Shown one piece after another: positions 5,566 through 14,156 of a stretch of DNA of 14,183 nucleotides. The position numbers were made by a program, and so were the translations under genes. Position 1 is the first letter of the stretch; every line of letters starts with the position of its first letter. Below the pieces are notes generated by a model that searched no databases, had not been told where the DNA came from, and saw nothing but the letters and a program-made list of their open reading frames with translations. The DNA comes from Longimonas sp046498435 (GTDB taxonomy: Bacteria; Bacteroidota; Rhodothermia; Rhodothermales; Salinibacteraceae): contig NZ_JAWOAR010000220.1 of NCBI RefSeq assembly GCF_046498435.1, positions 1 through 14,183 of the forward strand. The letters run 5' to 3'.

Positions 5566-6996
5566 TCAGTGCGCTGCGTCGGCAAAACCAAGCTGGCGGC
5601 TGGCGTCTTTGACGAGCGCCCGGGCGGCTTCTTTCGATTCGGCCTCGGAGTACACCCGCAGCACTGGCTCGGTGCCTGACGGCCGGATGAGCAGCCAGCC
5701 GTTTTCGGTGATGTGCTTGTAGCCGTCCAGCGTTTGCAGTTCGGTAACAGGATAGCCGTTGACCGCATCAAGCCCTCCGTGCTCAGAGAGCCGCTCCAGC
5801 GCAGCGTTTTTCTGCGCATCAGTAATGCGCAGGTCGTCGCGGTAGGTGTGGTGCGGACCGAATTCGTCGTAGAGCTCATCGACCAGTTCGGAGAGCGTCT
5901 TGCCGCGCTTCACCATCATCTCTACAATCAGCAGCCCAATGTACACACCGTCGCGCTCGGGGATGTGTCCCTTCGCGGCAATACCGCCCGACTCTTCGCC
6001 GCCCACCAGCACATCGCCCTCTGCCATTTTCGAGGCGATATGCTTAAACCCGATGGGTGTCGTCTCAATAGGCAGGTCATAGGCCGTCGCCATCTTGTCG
6101 AGCATGTGCGTGGTCGAGAATGTCTTGACGATGGATCCGCTCAGCCCGCGCTCCTGATGCAGGTACTTTACGAGTAGCGACAGGATGAGGTGCGATGTCA
6201 CAAAGCGGCCCTCCTCGTCGAACATGCCGATGCGGTCGGCGTCGCCGTCGTTGGCGAGGCCCACATCCAGGTCGTTGTCGCGGATGAGCGTGCCCAGAGC
6301 CTCCAGGTTGCGCGCAATGGGCTCGGGCGGCGTGCCCTGAAAGCTGGGATTGACCTCGTGGTGCAGCGTGGTGACCTGCGCATCCCCTAAAAGCCCGGTT
6401 ACGAGTCCCTGTCCGGCCCCAAACATGGGATCGTGGGCAATCTGCACGCCCGATGCCGCAATTGCGTCGATGTCGAGTGCGTCGCGTAGAGCCTCCTGAA
6501 ACTGCGCGCTCAGATCGAAGGGGACGATCGTGCCGTCGGCCTCCAGCGCGTCGCGCGTAGGCAGGTCGTCGGGCACCGTAACACCTGAAATCTGCGCCTC
6601 TACAGCACGTACCATCGCAGGCGGGGCGGGGCCTCCAAAGTCGGCTTTTAGCTTAAAGCCGTTGTAGTGCGGCGGGTTGTGGCTGGCCGTGATCACGATT
6701 CCCGCATCGGCTTCTATCTGTAGCGTGCCCCAGCTTACGGCAGGTGTAGGCACAAACCCGTCGGCCAGATGCACCTGCACGCCGTGCTGCGCCAGGCGTC
6801 GGGCGGCGCGCTCGGCGAACACATCGCTCATAAAGCGGGTGTCGTAGCCGAGCACGACCGAGGCGGCATCGCCGTATTCGCTGCGCACCCAGGCGGCTGT
6901 TGCACAGGCGACGCGGTCGAGCGTCTCGAAGGTATAGCCATCGGCAATGATAGCGCGCCAGCCGTCGGTCCCGAATGTGATGGAAGGGGTAGGCAT
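5566..6996 (-). CDS. Phosphoglucomutase/phosphomannomutase (alpha-D-phosphohexomutase)
   Basis: Encodes 476 residues, the usual length. The enzyme interconverts hexose 1- and 6-phosphates through a phosphoserine, feeding glycogen, trehalose, cell-envelope sugar and exopolysaccharide synthesis; it is cytosolic. All four signature regions are present: the phosphoserine loop TASHNPPHYNGFK with Ser105, the Mg loop DGDADR (250-255), the sugar-binding loop GEESGG (333-338) and the phosphate-binding loop RPSGTEP (438-444). The GEESGG loop favours glucose over mannose phosphates, but specificity cannot be fixed from sequence, so no symbol is given. ATG 6996 begins MPTPSITFGTDGWR, the family's normal N-terminus; the 31-residue upstream extension is dismissed. 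It lies downstream of recN on the same strand with a 178-bp gap. Confidence 0.93.
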   Translation of the reverse strand: MPTPSITFGTDGWRAIIADGYTFETLDRVACATAAWVRSEYGDAASVVLGYDTRFMSDVFAERAARRLAQHGVQVHLADGFVPTPAVSWGTLQIEADAGIVITASHNPPHYNGFKLKADFGGPAPPAMVRAVEAQISGVTVPDDLPTRDALEADGTIVPFDLSAQFQEALRDALDIDAIAASGVQIAHDPMFGAGQGLVTGLLGDAQVTTLHHEVNPSFQGTPPEPIARNLEALGTLIRDNDLDVGLANDGDADRIGMFDEEGRFVTSHLILSLLVKYLHQERGLSGSIVKTFSTTHMLDKMATAYDLPIETTPIGFKHIASKMAEGDVLVGGEESGGIAAKGHIPERDGVYIGLLIVEMMVKRGKTLSELVDELYDEFGPHHTYRDDLRITDAQKNAALERLSEHGGLDAVNGYPVTELQTLDGYKHITENGWLLIRPSGTEPVLRVYSEAESKEAARALVKDASRQLGFADAAH

Positions 6997-7073
6997 AAGC
7001 AGAAGGGGCTTGTGGTGTAGATGGATGAATCGGTGCGGGGCACAAACATAGCTGTATCGCACGTCAAATGCTA

Positions 7074-7105
7074 CCGTATCCGCCATCAAATACAGGTGGA
7101 TACGG
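7074..7105. other. Dyad between recN and the phosphohexomutase gene
   Basis: CCGTATCCGCC (7074-7084) pairs with GGTGGATACGG (7095-7105) around a 10-nt loop. The 11-bp stem has one G-T pair when read on the plus strand. It lies 69 bp after the recN stop and 77 bp before the next start codon. It could be a transcript end for recN or an operator for the next gene. There is no T-run in the minus-strand direction. Confidence 0.45.
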
Positions 7106-7174
7106 CGGGACGGTGCCCAACTGCATGGAGCGTCTCATCGTAGGGACTACATCAGCTACGCGGCAGAAGATGGG

Positions 7175-8884
7175 CTACGCATCCGGGCGGGTCTCCATGA
7201 GCTCGCGGGCGTTCGTCAGTGCGGCGTCGGTGACGTCGGTGCCGCTGATGAGCGAGGCCACCTGCTCGGCCTGTTCGCCTTGGCTAAGCCGCACGATGGT
7301 GCTTCGGGTGCGCCCGTTGACGACCTCTTTTTCGACACGGAAGTGCACATCGCCGAGCGCTGCAATCTGGGGCAGGTGTGTAATTGCAATGATCTGGTGG
7401 TAGCGCGCCAGGTTGTACATGCTTTCGCCCACGCGGCGCGCCATATCGCCCGAGATGCCCGTGTCGATTTCGTCGAACACGAGGATGGGCAGGCGCTCGC
7501 TCTTGGCCAAAATGGTTTTGAGCGCCAGCATGATGCGGCTGATTTCCCCGCCCGAGGCCACCTGTACCAGCGGCTTCGGGTCCACGCCGACGTTTGTCGA
7601 GATGTAGAACGCCACCTGATCGAGCCCATGCCGGAAGGCGCGGTAGCCCGTACCGTTGATGGTGATCCAGCCGTCGGAGTCGGCGGTGCGCTCGAATCGC
7701 ACTTCGAACTGACTGTCGGGCATGCCAAGCGCTTCCAGTTCGCGCTCAACGGCATCTTCGACGCGTTCGGCCACCTCTCGGCGCTTGTCAGAGAGGCGTT
7801 GGGCGGCATCGGAGAGGCGGGCGCGGGCGTCATTGATCTGCTCAGTGAGGCGCTCCAGAGCCCCCGAGAAGTCATTTGCAAGGGCATACTTCTCGCCAAT
7901 CTCCTTGCGATGCTCCAGCACCGCCTGGAGCGTGCCGCCGTACTTGCGCTTCAGGCGCTCCAGCTCGGCAATGCGCTCCCGGATGCGCTGCAAGCGGTCG
8001 GGGTCGAACTCGACGTGGGCGTTGTAGTCTTGCAGGAAGCTGGCCAGCTCGCTCACCACAATCTGTACCGACTTGATCTCGTCGAGCTGCTCCTCGAACG
8101 TCTGGTCGATGCGGGCGAGGTCTTGCAGCGTATTGCGCGCCACCACAATCTTATCGTGTACGGCGTGCTCATCGGTGTAGAGCATGTCGTAGAGGCGCGA
8201 GGTGGAGGCGTAGAGGTGCTCGGCGTTCTCGAGCACGCGGCGTTCGGCCTTCAGGTCGTCTTCTTCGCCGGGCTGCGGATCGACCTCGTCAATCTCCTGG
8301 ATCTGGAACTCGTACAGCTCGCGCTGCTGGCTAAGCTCCCGCTTGCGCTCGGCCATTTCGGTGCGTTCCTGGAGGAGCGCATCCACCTCGTCGTAGCACG
8401 CTTCGTACTGCTCAATGAGCCCGCTTAGCCCCCCGAAGCTGTCGATCATGGCGCGGTGCGTTTCTACGTTGAGCAGCGACTGATGCTCGTGCTGCCCGTG
8501 CAGGTCGATAAGCTCGGCAGCGACGCCGCGCATCACGTCGAGTGTGGCGGGGGTGTCGTTGATAAAGCCGCGGCTGCCGTATTCGGTAAGCTGGCGGCGC
8601 AGAATGATGCGCGGCAGCGGCTCGGTGTCGATGGTGTGCTCGGTAAGGAGCGCCCGGATGCGCGGGGTATCGGCCTCGTCGAAGATGCCTTCGATAATCG
8701 CTTTCTTGGCACCTTCGCGGAGGCGGTCGGTGGAGGCGCGGTCGCCCAGAATCATGCTGAGTGCGCCCATCAAGATGGATTTGCCCGCACCGGTTTCGCC
8801 GGTGATGATGTTGAGCCCGCTGTCGAAGGTGACTTCAAGCTCTTCGATGAGCGCGTAATCCTTGACGTATAAGGACCGAAGCAT
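7175..8884 (-). CDS. recN: DNA repair protein RecN
   Basis: Encodes 569 residues, a full-length RecN. This SMC-like ATPase acts early at double-strand breaks, tethering DNA ends and helping RecA-mediated recombination. The Walker A motif GETGAGKS is at 29-36. Long heptad-rich arms fill about residues 150-370 (for example LERLKRKYGG). The ABC signature GGEISR is at about 445-450 and Walker B ILVFDEID ends at Asp474, followed by the His-switch region ITHLPQIAALGDVHF. The N-terminus MLRSLYVKDYALI is the canonical start, so ATG 8884 is secure. A 227-bp gap separates it from secA upstream. I saw no clear LexA-type box in that gap by eye, so SOS control is neither shown nor excluded. Confidence 0.97.
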   Translation of the reverse strand: MLRSLYVKDYALIEELEVTFDSGLNIITGETGAGKSILMGALSMILGDRASTDRLREGAKKAIIEGIFDEADTPRIRALLTEHTIDTEPLPRIILRRQLTEYGSRGFINDTPATLDVMRGVAAELIDLHGQHEHQSLLNVETHRAMIDSFGGLSGLIEQYEACYDEVDALLQERTEMAERKRELSQQRELYEFQIQEIDEVDPQPGEEDDLKAERRVLENAEHLYASTSRLYDMLYTDEHAVHDKIVVARNTLQDLARIDQTFEEQLDEIKSVQIVVSELASFLQDYNAHVEFDPDRLQRIRERIAELERLKRKYGGTLQAVLEHRKEIGEKYALANDFSGALERLTEQINDARARLSDAAQRLSDKRREVAERVEDAVERELEALGMPDSQFEVRFERTADSDGWITINGTGYRAFRHGLDQVAFYISTNVGVDPKPLVQVASGGEISRIMLALKTILAKSERLPILVFDEIDTGISGDMARRVGESMYNLARYHQIIAITHLPQIAALGDVHFRVEKEVVNGRTRSTIVRLSQGEQAEQVASLISGTDVTDAALTNARELMETRPDA

Positions 8885-9111
8885 AGGACCGGGGCAGCAT
8901 TCGAGTTAGGAAACCACAGGGGAGCGGGCGTGCGCGTATGCCCTCCGAGCCCCCGAGAGCTACACGCAACGCGTAGCCAAGTGGGGAACGGACGGTTTGG
9001 AGGAGCCGGCGGCAACCCGTCGCTTCCAATCTACAACATATTTTGGACGTAATCACGGGCCGCCCCGACCGACGGCTGTAGCACGGCCTCTGCACGACTG
9101 CCTGCGGCAGC

Positions 9112-12100
9112 TTACGAGATAAGCGACCAGCCCTGTTTGATCTTCTTCTTGGCGTGTTTGTACTTCATCTCTGTTGTTTCGCCCGTGCTGTTGTTGCGGA
9201 TTTTGACGTAGTCGTTGCGTCCGGGCTCGTCGGCTACGGTTACGGGCGCTTGCTTGTCGACGGTCGGGTCGCGCTCGGCGGCACCGTCTCCGCCCTCGCC
9301 CTGTCCGGCTTGTACGCCGTAGGAGGGTTCGGCGGAGTCGTGCTGCGTCTTGGCGCGGCGGCGATCGAGGCGGCTCTTGGGCTCGCTGGTGCTGCGCTGC
9401 GGTGTGCCGTCGCTCACGACGGGGCCGGAGCGGAAGGCGAGTGAGACCACATCGTTGCCGATCTCTTCCATCATGTCGGCGAAGAGATCGAACGCCTCCA
9501 TCTTGTACTCGACAACTGGGTCTTTGCGCCCGTAGGAGCGCAGGCCGATGCCTTCTTTCAGTTCATCGAGCTCGCGCAGGTGATCGGTCCATTTGCTGTC
9601 GATGGTAGACAGCATGGCATTGCGTTCGAGCGCGTCGTTGATCTCTTGGCCGTTGGTTTCGAGGGCGGCTTCGACATCGGCCACCGCACGCAAGAGGCGC
9701 TGGCCATCGGTAAAGTCGACGTAGACCTGGTTGGGCGTGTCCTCGCCGCGTTCTTCCTTGAGCCCTTTGAGGCGCTCGTAGAAGGGCTGGGCCAGCGCCT
9801 GGCGCTTCTGCTGGTAGTGTTCGCTGGCTTCTTCGAAGACGCGCATAACGACGCCGTCTTCGCCGAGCTGTACGAAGGTTTCGCGGTCGATCTCGAAGTC
9901 GAAGGCCAGAACGCGCAGCAGTTCTTCGCGGAGCCCGGCAATATTGCCGTCGCCGTAGTACTCGGCCACGATGGCTTCGCAGAGCTCGTGGAGCATAGAG
10001 AGCATCTGGCCGTGGAAGCGCTCACCGGTGAGGGCCTGGCGGCGCCGCTTGTAGATGACTTCGCGCTGTGCGTTCAGCACGTCGTCGTATTCAAGCTGGC
10101 GCTTACGAATGGCGTAGTTGTTCTGCTCGACCTTGCTCTGCGCCCGCTTGATGCTTTTGTTGATCCACGGATGCGTAATGACCGCTCCCTCTTCCAGGTT
10201 CATGCGGTCCATGACCTTGGCTACGCGGTCGGAGCCAAACATGCGCATCAGGTCGTCTTCGAGCGAGACGTAGAACTGACTTTCGCCCGGATCGCCCTGA
10301 CGACCCGCGCGGCCGCGCAGTTGCAAGTCGATACGGCGGCTTTCGTGGCGCTCGGAGCCGATGATGGCGAGGCCGCCCAGTTCGCGTACCTCGTCGGAGA
10401 TCTTGATGTCGGTACCGCGCCCGGCCATGTTTGTGGCAATGGTGATGGCGCCCTTCTGCCCAGCTTCGGCAACGACCTGCGACTCTTGCTTGGCACGATC
10501 TTGCTTAGCGTTCAGCACGTTGTGGTGCAGCCCCTCGCGCTTGAGCATGCGACTTATCTGCTCCGACACCTCAACCGAGGCCGTACCCACCAACACGGGT
10601 TGTCCTTTCTTGTTGTATTCCTTGACTTTGTTGACCACGGCATCGTACTTCTCGCGCCGTGTGCGGAAGACCAGATCGTCTTTGTCGTCGCGCCGGATGG
10701 GCTCGTTCGTGGGTACCACGACCACGTCGAGGTCGTAGATCTCGCCAAACTCTTCGGCCTCGGTCTCGGCGGTACCGGTCATGCCCGAGAGCTTGTCGTA
10801 CATGCGGAAGTAGTTCTGCAGGGTGATCGACGCATAGGTCTGCGTAGCCGACTGCACCTCCACTTCCTCTTTGGCCTCAATGGCCTGGTGCAGCCCCTGC
10901 GAGTAGCGGCGTCCGTCGAGCACGCGGCCGGTGTGCTCATCAACGATCTGCACCTTGCCATCTTGCACGATGTACTCCATGTCGCGCTCGTACAGGGTGA
11001 ACGCCTTCAGCAGCTGCTCGATGGCGTGCAGCACCTCGGCCCGCTCGGAGTAGGTGTTGTAGATGCTGCGCTTCTGCTCTTGCAGTTCCATCTGCAGTTC
11101 CTGCTTCTGTTCTACGAGGCGCTCGTCGCGCTCCTCGCTCGACAGGTCGCTGCGTTGGCGGATGTCTTCTTCGAGTTTAGCGACGCGCTCGTTGTGCTCG
11201 TCCTCAATCTCGGCAATCTCTTCGCCGACGACCGGAAGGATGAACAGGTCCTCGGTTTCGCCGCGGATCTGGGCGATGTACTCGCGCCCTTTGGCGGTAA
11301 GCTCCACCGTGCGCTGCTTCTCGTCGAGCGCAAAGTAGAGCTCCTGGTCCACGAAGGGCATGTTCTTCGCGTTCTCTTGCAGGTAGAAGTACTCCGTCTT
11401 TTGGCGGAGCCGTTCTACGCCTTGCTCTTGCAGGAGCGACTGGAGCGCATCCAGGCGCGGGTAGCCCCGCGAGGCCCGCAAGAGTGCAAGCCCCGCATCT
11501 TCTTCGAGCTCGTTGGCTTCGCGCTTGTTGCCCTCTTCCTTGGCTTCGTCGCGCGCTTCGAGCAGGTCCTTGGCTTCGCGCGTCAGCTTCTTGACGAGGC
11601 GCTTCTGCGCCTGCACGACCTTCCCGACCGGATCGCGCCACTCATGGTACTGGTCGTTTTCCTGGTCGGGCACCGGACCGCTGATGATAAGCGGCGTGCG
11701 GGCCTCGTCAATCAGCACCGAGTCGATCTCGTCAATAATCGCGAAGTGATGCCCGCGCTGTTGCAGTTGGTTGGGACGCACCACGAACGAGTTGTCGCGC
11801 AGGTAGTCGAACCCGAACTCGTTGTTGGTGCCGTAGGTGACGTCGGACTGATATGCGGCGCGACGCTCTTCGGAGTGCGGGTCGTATCGATCCACGACGT
11901 CCACACTAAGGCCATGAAACTCAAAGAGCGGCTTCATCCATTCGGCATCGCGCTCGGCCAGGTACGGGTTCACAGTCACAAGGTGGCAACCGCGATCGGC
12001 CAGGGCGTTCAGGTAGAGCGGCAGGATGGCGACCAGCGTTTTTCCTTCGCCGGTTTTCATTTCGGCGATGTTGCCCTGATGCAGCACCACGCCGCCCAGA

Positions 12101-12618
12101 AGCTGCACATCGTACGGAATCATGTCCCACTCGATCTGTGCACCGCCCGCCTGCCACGTTTCGCCCAGCATGCGGCGGCAAGTTTCCTTCATAACGGCGA
12201 AGGCTTCGGGCAGCAGTTCGTCCATCTCCTCTTCGGTGATGGCGAGCCACTCTTCCTCCAGCTCATCGAGCTCCTCATAGAGCTCTTCGCGCTCTTCAAG
12301 CGTAAGCGGAGCAAAGTCCGCCTGCGGATCGGTACCGGGCTGGCCGTCGCCACCCACGTTGGCCTCTTCCATCAACTCAGCGGTGGCAGCACTGGGCGCA
12401 CGGCGCAGACGCTCGTTGATCTGATCCTGGCGCGCCTCAATGTCTGCCACGGCCTCGTGGAGCTGCTCCCGAAACGCCTCGGTCTTGGCGCGGAGTTCGT
12501 CGTCGGTCAGATCCTGAAGCGTATCGTAAATCTCGTTGATCTCATCAACGACCGGCCAGATCTTCTTCAGCTTACGCTCATTGGGATCGCCAAAAAGGTT
12601 TTTGATCCACTCAAACAT
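9112..12618 (-). CDS. secA: Preprotein translocase ATPase SecA
   Basis: Encodes 1168 residues, much longer than E. coli SecA (901) but typical of Bacteroidota-type forms. SecA drives unfolded preproteins through SecYEG at the inner membrane. Walker A MKTGEGKT is at 187-194, the DEAD-like DEID at 296-299 with DEARTPLIISG after it, SGMTGTAETE near 611-620, TNMAGRGTD near 729-737, and the arginine-finger region RGRAGRQGD at 769-777. Two insertions explain the length. One is acidic (about 80-135, rich in Glu, Gly and Asp) before the ATPase core. The other is charged and coiled-coil-like, within the preprotein-crosslinking part (about 330-530). The C-terminus lacks the usual CxCx8CH zinc motif and ends in a basic segment (KYKHAKKKIKQGW). 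ATG 12618 gives MFEWIKNLFGDPNERKLK, the standard N-terminus; the longer frame to 12672 is leader. Confidence 0.97.
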   Translation of the reverse strand: MFEWIKNLFGDPNERKLKKIWPVVDEINEIYDTLQDLTDDELRAKTEAFREQLHEAVADIEARQDQINERLRRAPSAATAELMEEANVGGDGQPGTDPQADFAPLTLEEREELYEELDELEEEWLAITEEEMDELLPEAFAVMKETCRRMLGETWQAGGAQIEWDMIPYDVQLLGGVVLHQGNIAEMKTGEGKTLVAILPLYLNALADRGCHLVTVNPYLAERDAEWMKPLFEFHGLSVDVVDRYDPHSEERRAAYQSDVTYGTNNEFGFDYLRDNSFVVRPNQLQQRGHHFAIIDEIDSVLIDEARTPLIISGPVPDQENDQYHEWRDPVGKVVQAQKRLVKKLTREAKDLLEARDEAKEEGNKREANELEEDAGLALLRASRGYPRLDALQSLLQEQGVERLRQKTEYFYLQENAKNMPFVDQELYFALDEKQRTVELTAKGREYIAQIRGETEDLFILPVVGEEIAEIEDEHNERVAKLEEDIRQRSDLSSEERDERLVEQKQELQMELQEQKRSIYNTYSERAEVLHAIEQLLKAFTLYERDMEYIVQDGKVQIVDEHTGRVLDGRRYSQGLHQAIEAKEEVEVQSATQTYASITLQNYFRMYDKLSGMTGTAETEAEEFGEIYDLDVVVVPTNEPIRRDDKDDLVFRTRREKYDAVVNKVKEYNKKGQPVLVGTASVEVSEQISRMLKREGLHHNVLNAKQDRAKQESQVVAEAGQKGAITIATNMAGRGTDIKISDEVRELGGLAIIGSERHESRRIDLQLRGRAGRQGDPGESQFYVSLEDDLMRMFGSDRVAKVMDRMNLEEGAVITHPWINKSIKRAQSKVEQNNYAIRKRQLEYDDVLNAQREVIYKRRRQALTGERFHGQMLSMLHELCEAIVAEYYGDGNIAGLREELLRVLAFDFEIDRETFVQLGEDGVVMRVFEEASEHYQQKRQALAQPFYERLKGLKEERGEDTPNQVYVDFTDGQRLLRAVADVEAALETNGQEINDALERNAMLSTIDSKWTDHLRELDELKEGIGLRSYGRKDPVVEYKMEAFDLFADMMEEIGNDVVSLAFRSGPVVSDGTPQRSTSEPKSRLDRRRAKTQHDSAEPSYGVQAGQGEGGDGAAERDPTVDKQAPVTVADEPGRNDYVKIRNNSTGETTEMKYKHAKKKIKQGWSLIS

Positions 12619-12920
12619 AGAGGGGAAGGAAAAACGAATACAGTAACGAATGTCGCGTGGTAGTCGAACCACAGGCCGCTAAGCTGTGCCAAGCGGCAAA
12701 GGCCCACAGAGCAGGCCGCAGGTCGTTGCGGATGCGCCGTGTGTGGCACGCAACCGCCCCCTGTCCGTTCCCCGGCGGCGTCACCTCGGTCCCGTCTCAA
12801 CAGCGACTGCAAACGCAAGCAACAGCAGGGCACCGCGTGGGTTATACAGCGCAAGCGGCCTGGGTTGGAGACCGTGTGCCGTGGTTTCATCTGTATATAC
12901 TGCTAACGGGATGCTGTGTT
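12619..12920. other. Divergent intergenic region between secA and porQ
   Basis: This 302-bp stretch separates the divergent starts of secA and porQ and should hold both promoters. A frame stays open upstream of porQ on the plus strand, but its residues look like translated non-coding DNA. TATATAC at 12894-12900, 20 bp before the porQ ATG, is a possible -10 element, with no good -35 at standard spacing (TTGGAG at 12865 is too far). I see no RNA gene, repeat or long hairpin. Confidence 0.5.
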
Positions 12921-13901
12921 ATGATGCTTCGTGTAGGGTGGATGCTGGGCCTGTTGGCGGTATTCGCCATGAGCGGGCCGGTTGCCCACGCTCAACTGGG
13001 TGGGTCGCTGTCGGAGTTTGGCTTCTTGCGGCTGGATACGTCAGCGCGGAGCGCCGCCCTGGGCAGTAGCCTCACCGCTGCCCCCACCACCGATGCCACC
13101 GCGTTCTACTACAACCCGGCGCTGGGCAGCCCCTCCACAAGCAGCCAGTTGATGGCGTCGTACACCAGCTTCATTGCCGACAGCCAGGTGGGCACAGTCG
13201 CCTACAGCCACCACATCGATGACCTGGCATCGCTAAGCGCGGGGGTACGCTATGTGGACTGGGGCTCGTTTGATGGACGCGATGCGCAGGGCATACCCAC
13301 TGGCGATTTCGCGGCGCGCGATGTGGCGCTTACCGTGGGACTGGCTGCCCCCCTAAGCGAACGCCTCCGCTACGGCATGAACGTGCATCTGGTGTATTCC
13401 GCTATCGAGTCGGCGCGCGCTACCGCAACGGCTGTGGATGCGGGTCTCCAGGCGCACTGGCCTGAGCAGCAGTGGTCGGTGGCGGCGTCGGTGCACCATG
13501 TGGGGCGCACGCTGAGCGATTATGGCACCGCCTCGACCAGCCTGCCCGTGGATTGGCGCATTGGCGTGGCCAAAGAACTCACTTATTTGCCGCTTCAGGT
13601 TTCTATCACGGGGTACGACCTCCATAACTTTGGCACCGCGCTGGAAGATGAACCGCCGCTCGGACAGGCGCTGGCGCATGTTACGCTGGGACTGGAACTG
13701 GCGCTGGGCGAAGTGCTCGATGTCCGCGGCGGCTACAACCACCGCCGCAGCCGCGAACTGGTGCTGAACGACCGCCTGGACTGGGCCGGATTTGGGGGCG
13801 GCTTCGGCATTGACCTGGGCCCGCTCCGCGCCGACTATGCGTTTACCTCGTGGTCGTCGTTCGGCGGGCTGCATCAGATTAGCTTGCAACTGGGACCGTG
13901 A
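12921..13901 (+). CDS. porQ: Type IX secretion system protein PorQ
   Basis: Encodes 326 residues. PorQ is an outer-membrane beta-barrel of the PorV/PorQ (FadL-like) group. In type IX secretion it is needed for export and surface attachment of proteins with a C-terminal sorting domain. A signal peptide is visible: MMLRVGWMLGLLAVFAM, then a likely signal peptidase I site at VAHA-Q (24/25). The mature start, with FGFLRLDTSARSAALG, then AFYYNPALGS, SYTSFIADSQVGTVAYSHH and AGVRYVDWGSFDG, matches the usual PorQ pattern of SAR-AALGG, NPAL, YGT-F and alternating strands. YNHRRSRE and a final aromatic strand follow. I chose ATG 12921 (a second ATG follows at once) because only from here is there a signal peptide. 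Other Por genes are not in the window; PorQ genes are commonly scattered. Confidence 0.88.
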   Translation: MMLRVGWMLGLLAVFAMSGPVAHAQLGGSLSEFGFLRLDTSARSAALGSSLTAAPTTDATAFYYNPALGSPSTSSQLMASYTSFIADSQVGTVAYSHHIDDLASLSAGVRYVDWGSFDGRDAQGIPTGDFAARDVALTVGLAAPLSERLRYGMNVHLVYSAIESARATATAVDAGLQAHWPEQQWSVAASVHHVGRTLSDYGTASTSLPVDWRIGVAKELTYLPLQVSITGYDLHNFGTALEDEPPLGQALAHVTLGLELALGEVLDVRGGYNHRRSRELVLNDRLDWAGFGGGFGIDLGPLRADYAFTSWSSFGGLHQISLQLGP

Positions 13902-13952
13902 GTGGAGCGCTGCGACACGCCCTCGGAGACAACTGCGTGCGGTTCAATAACC

Positions 13953-14000
13953 GCCCGGGACGTCCTTCCGACAGCCGTCGGAATACCAGTCCCGGGCTAC
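13953..14000 (-). repeat. REP-like bulged palindrome with 5' GTAG
   Basis: GCCCGGGAC (13953-13961) pairs with GTCCCGGGC (13989-13997), and TTCCGAC (13966-13972) pairs with GTCGGAA (13977-13983) around an AGCC loop. The stem is thus 9 + 7 bp with an internal loop. On the minus strand it is led by GTAG, the tetranucleotide typical of REP sequences mobilised by REP-associated tyrosine transposases. It lies 51 bp after the porQ stop and has no T-run. Confidence 0.55.
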
Positions 14001-14116
14001 AAGTTGCTAAACACGTACAGGGGAGAAGGACAGGATGAGAGGAATAAGTAGGACAGTGAAAGTGCGTTACCTGGTCATCCGTGGCGATTTTGTTTGAGGA
14101 GAGCTTGGTACCCCGA

Positions 14117-14156
14117 AGAAGATCCCGGATCTCCGCTCCGCTTCGTCCGGGATGAC
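14117..14156 (+). repeat. Palindromic repeat of the ATCCCGG family
   Basis: ATCCCGGA and TCCGGGAT form an 8-bp inverted pair within a 40-bp element running from AGAAGATCCCGG to CGGGATGAC. The ends match the minus-strand copy at 4386-4435. No gene covers the 282 bp from the porQ stop to the window end. Apart from this element and the REP-like one, I see nothing there. Confidence 0.65.

Noticed and set aside
7280..8428. A plus-strand open frame of 382 codons antisense to recN
   Set aside because: Same explanation: it mirrors the codon bias of recN and shows no recognisable protein features.
9580..12663. A plus-strand open frame of over 1000 codons antisense to secA
   Set aside because: SecA on the other strand has every family motif. 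In GC-rich, biased coding sequence the antisense frame easily lacks stops. The translated product is a Val/Leu/His/Phe-rich string with no domain.
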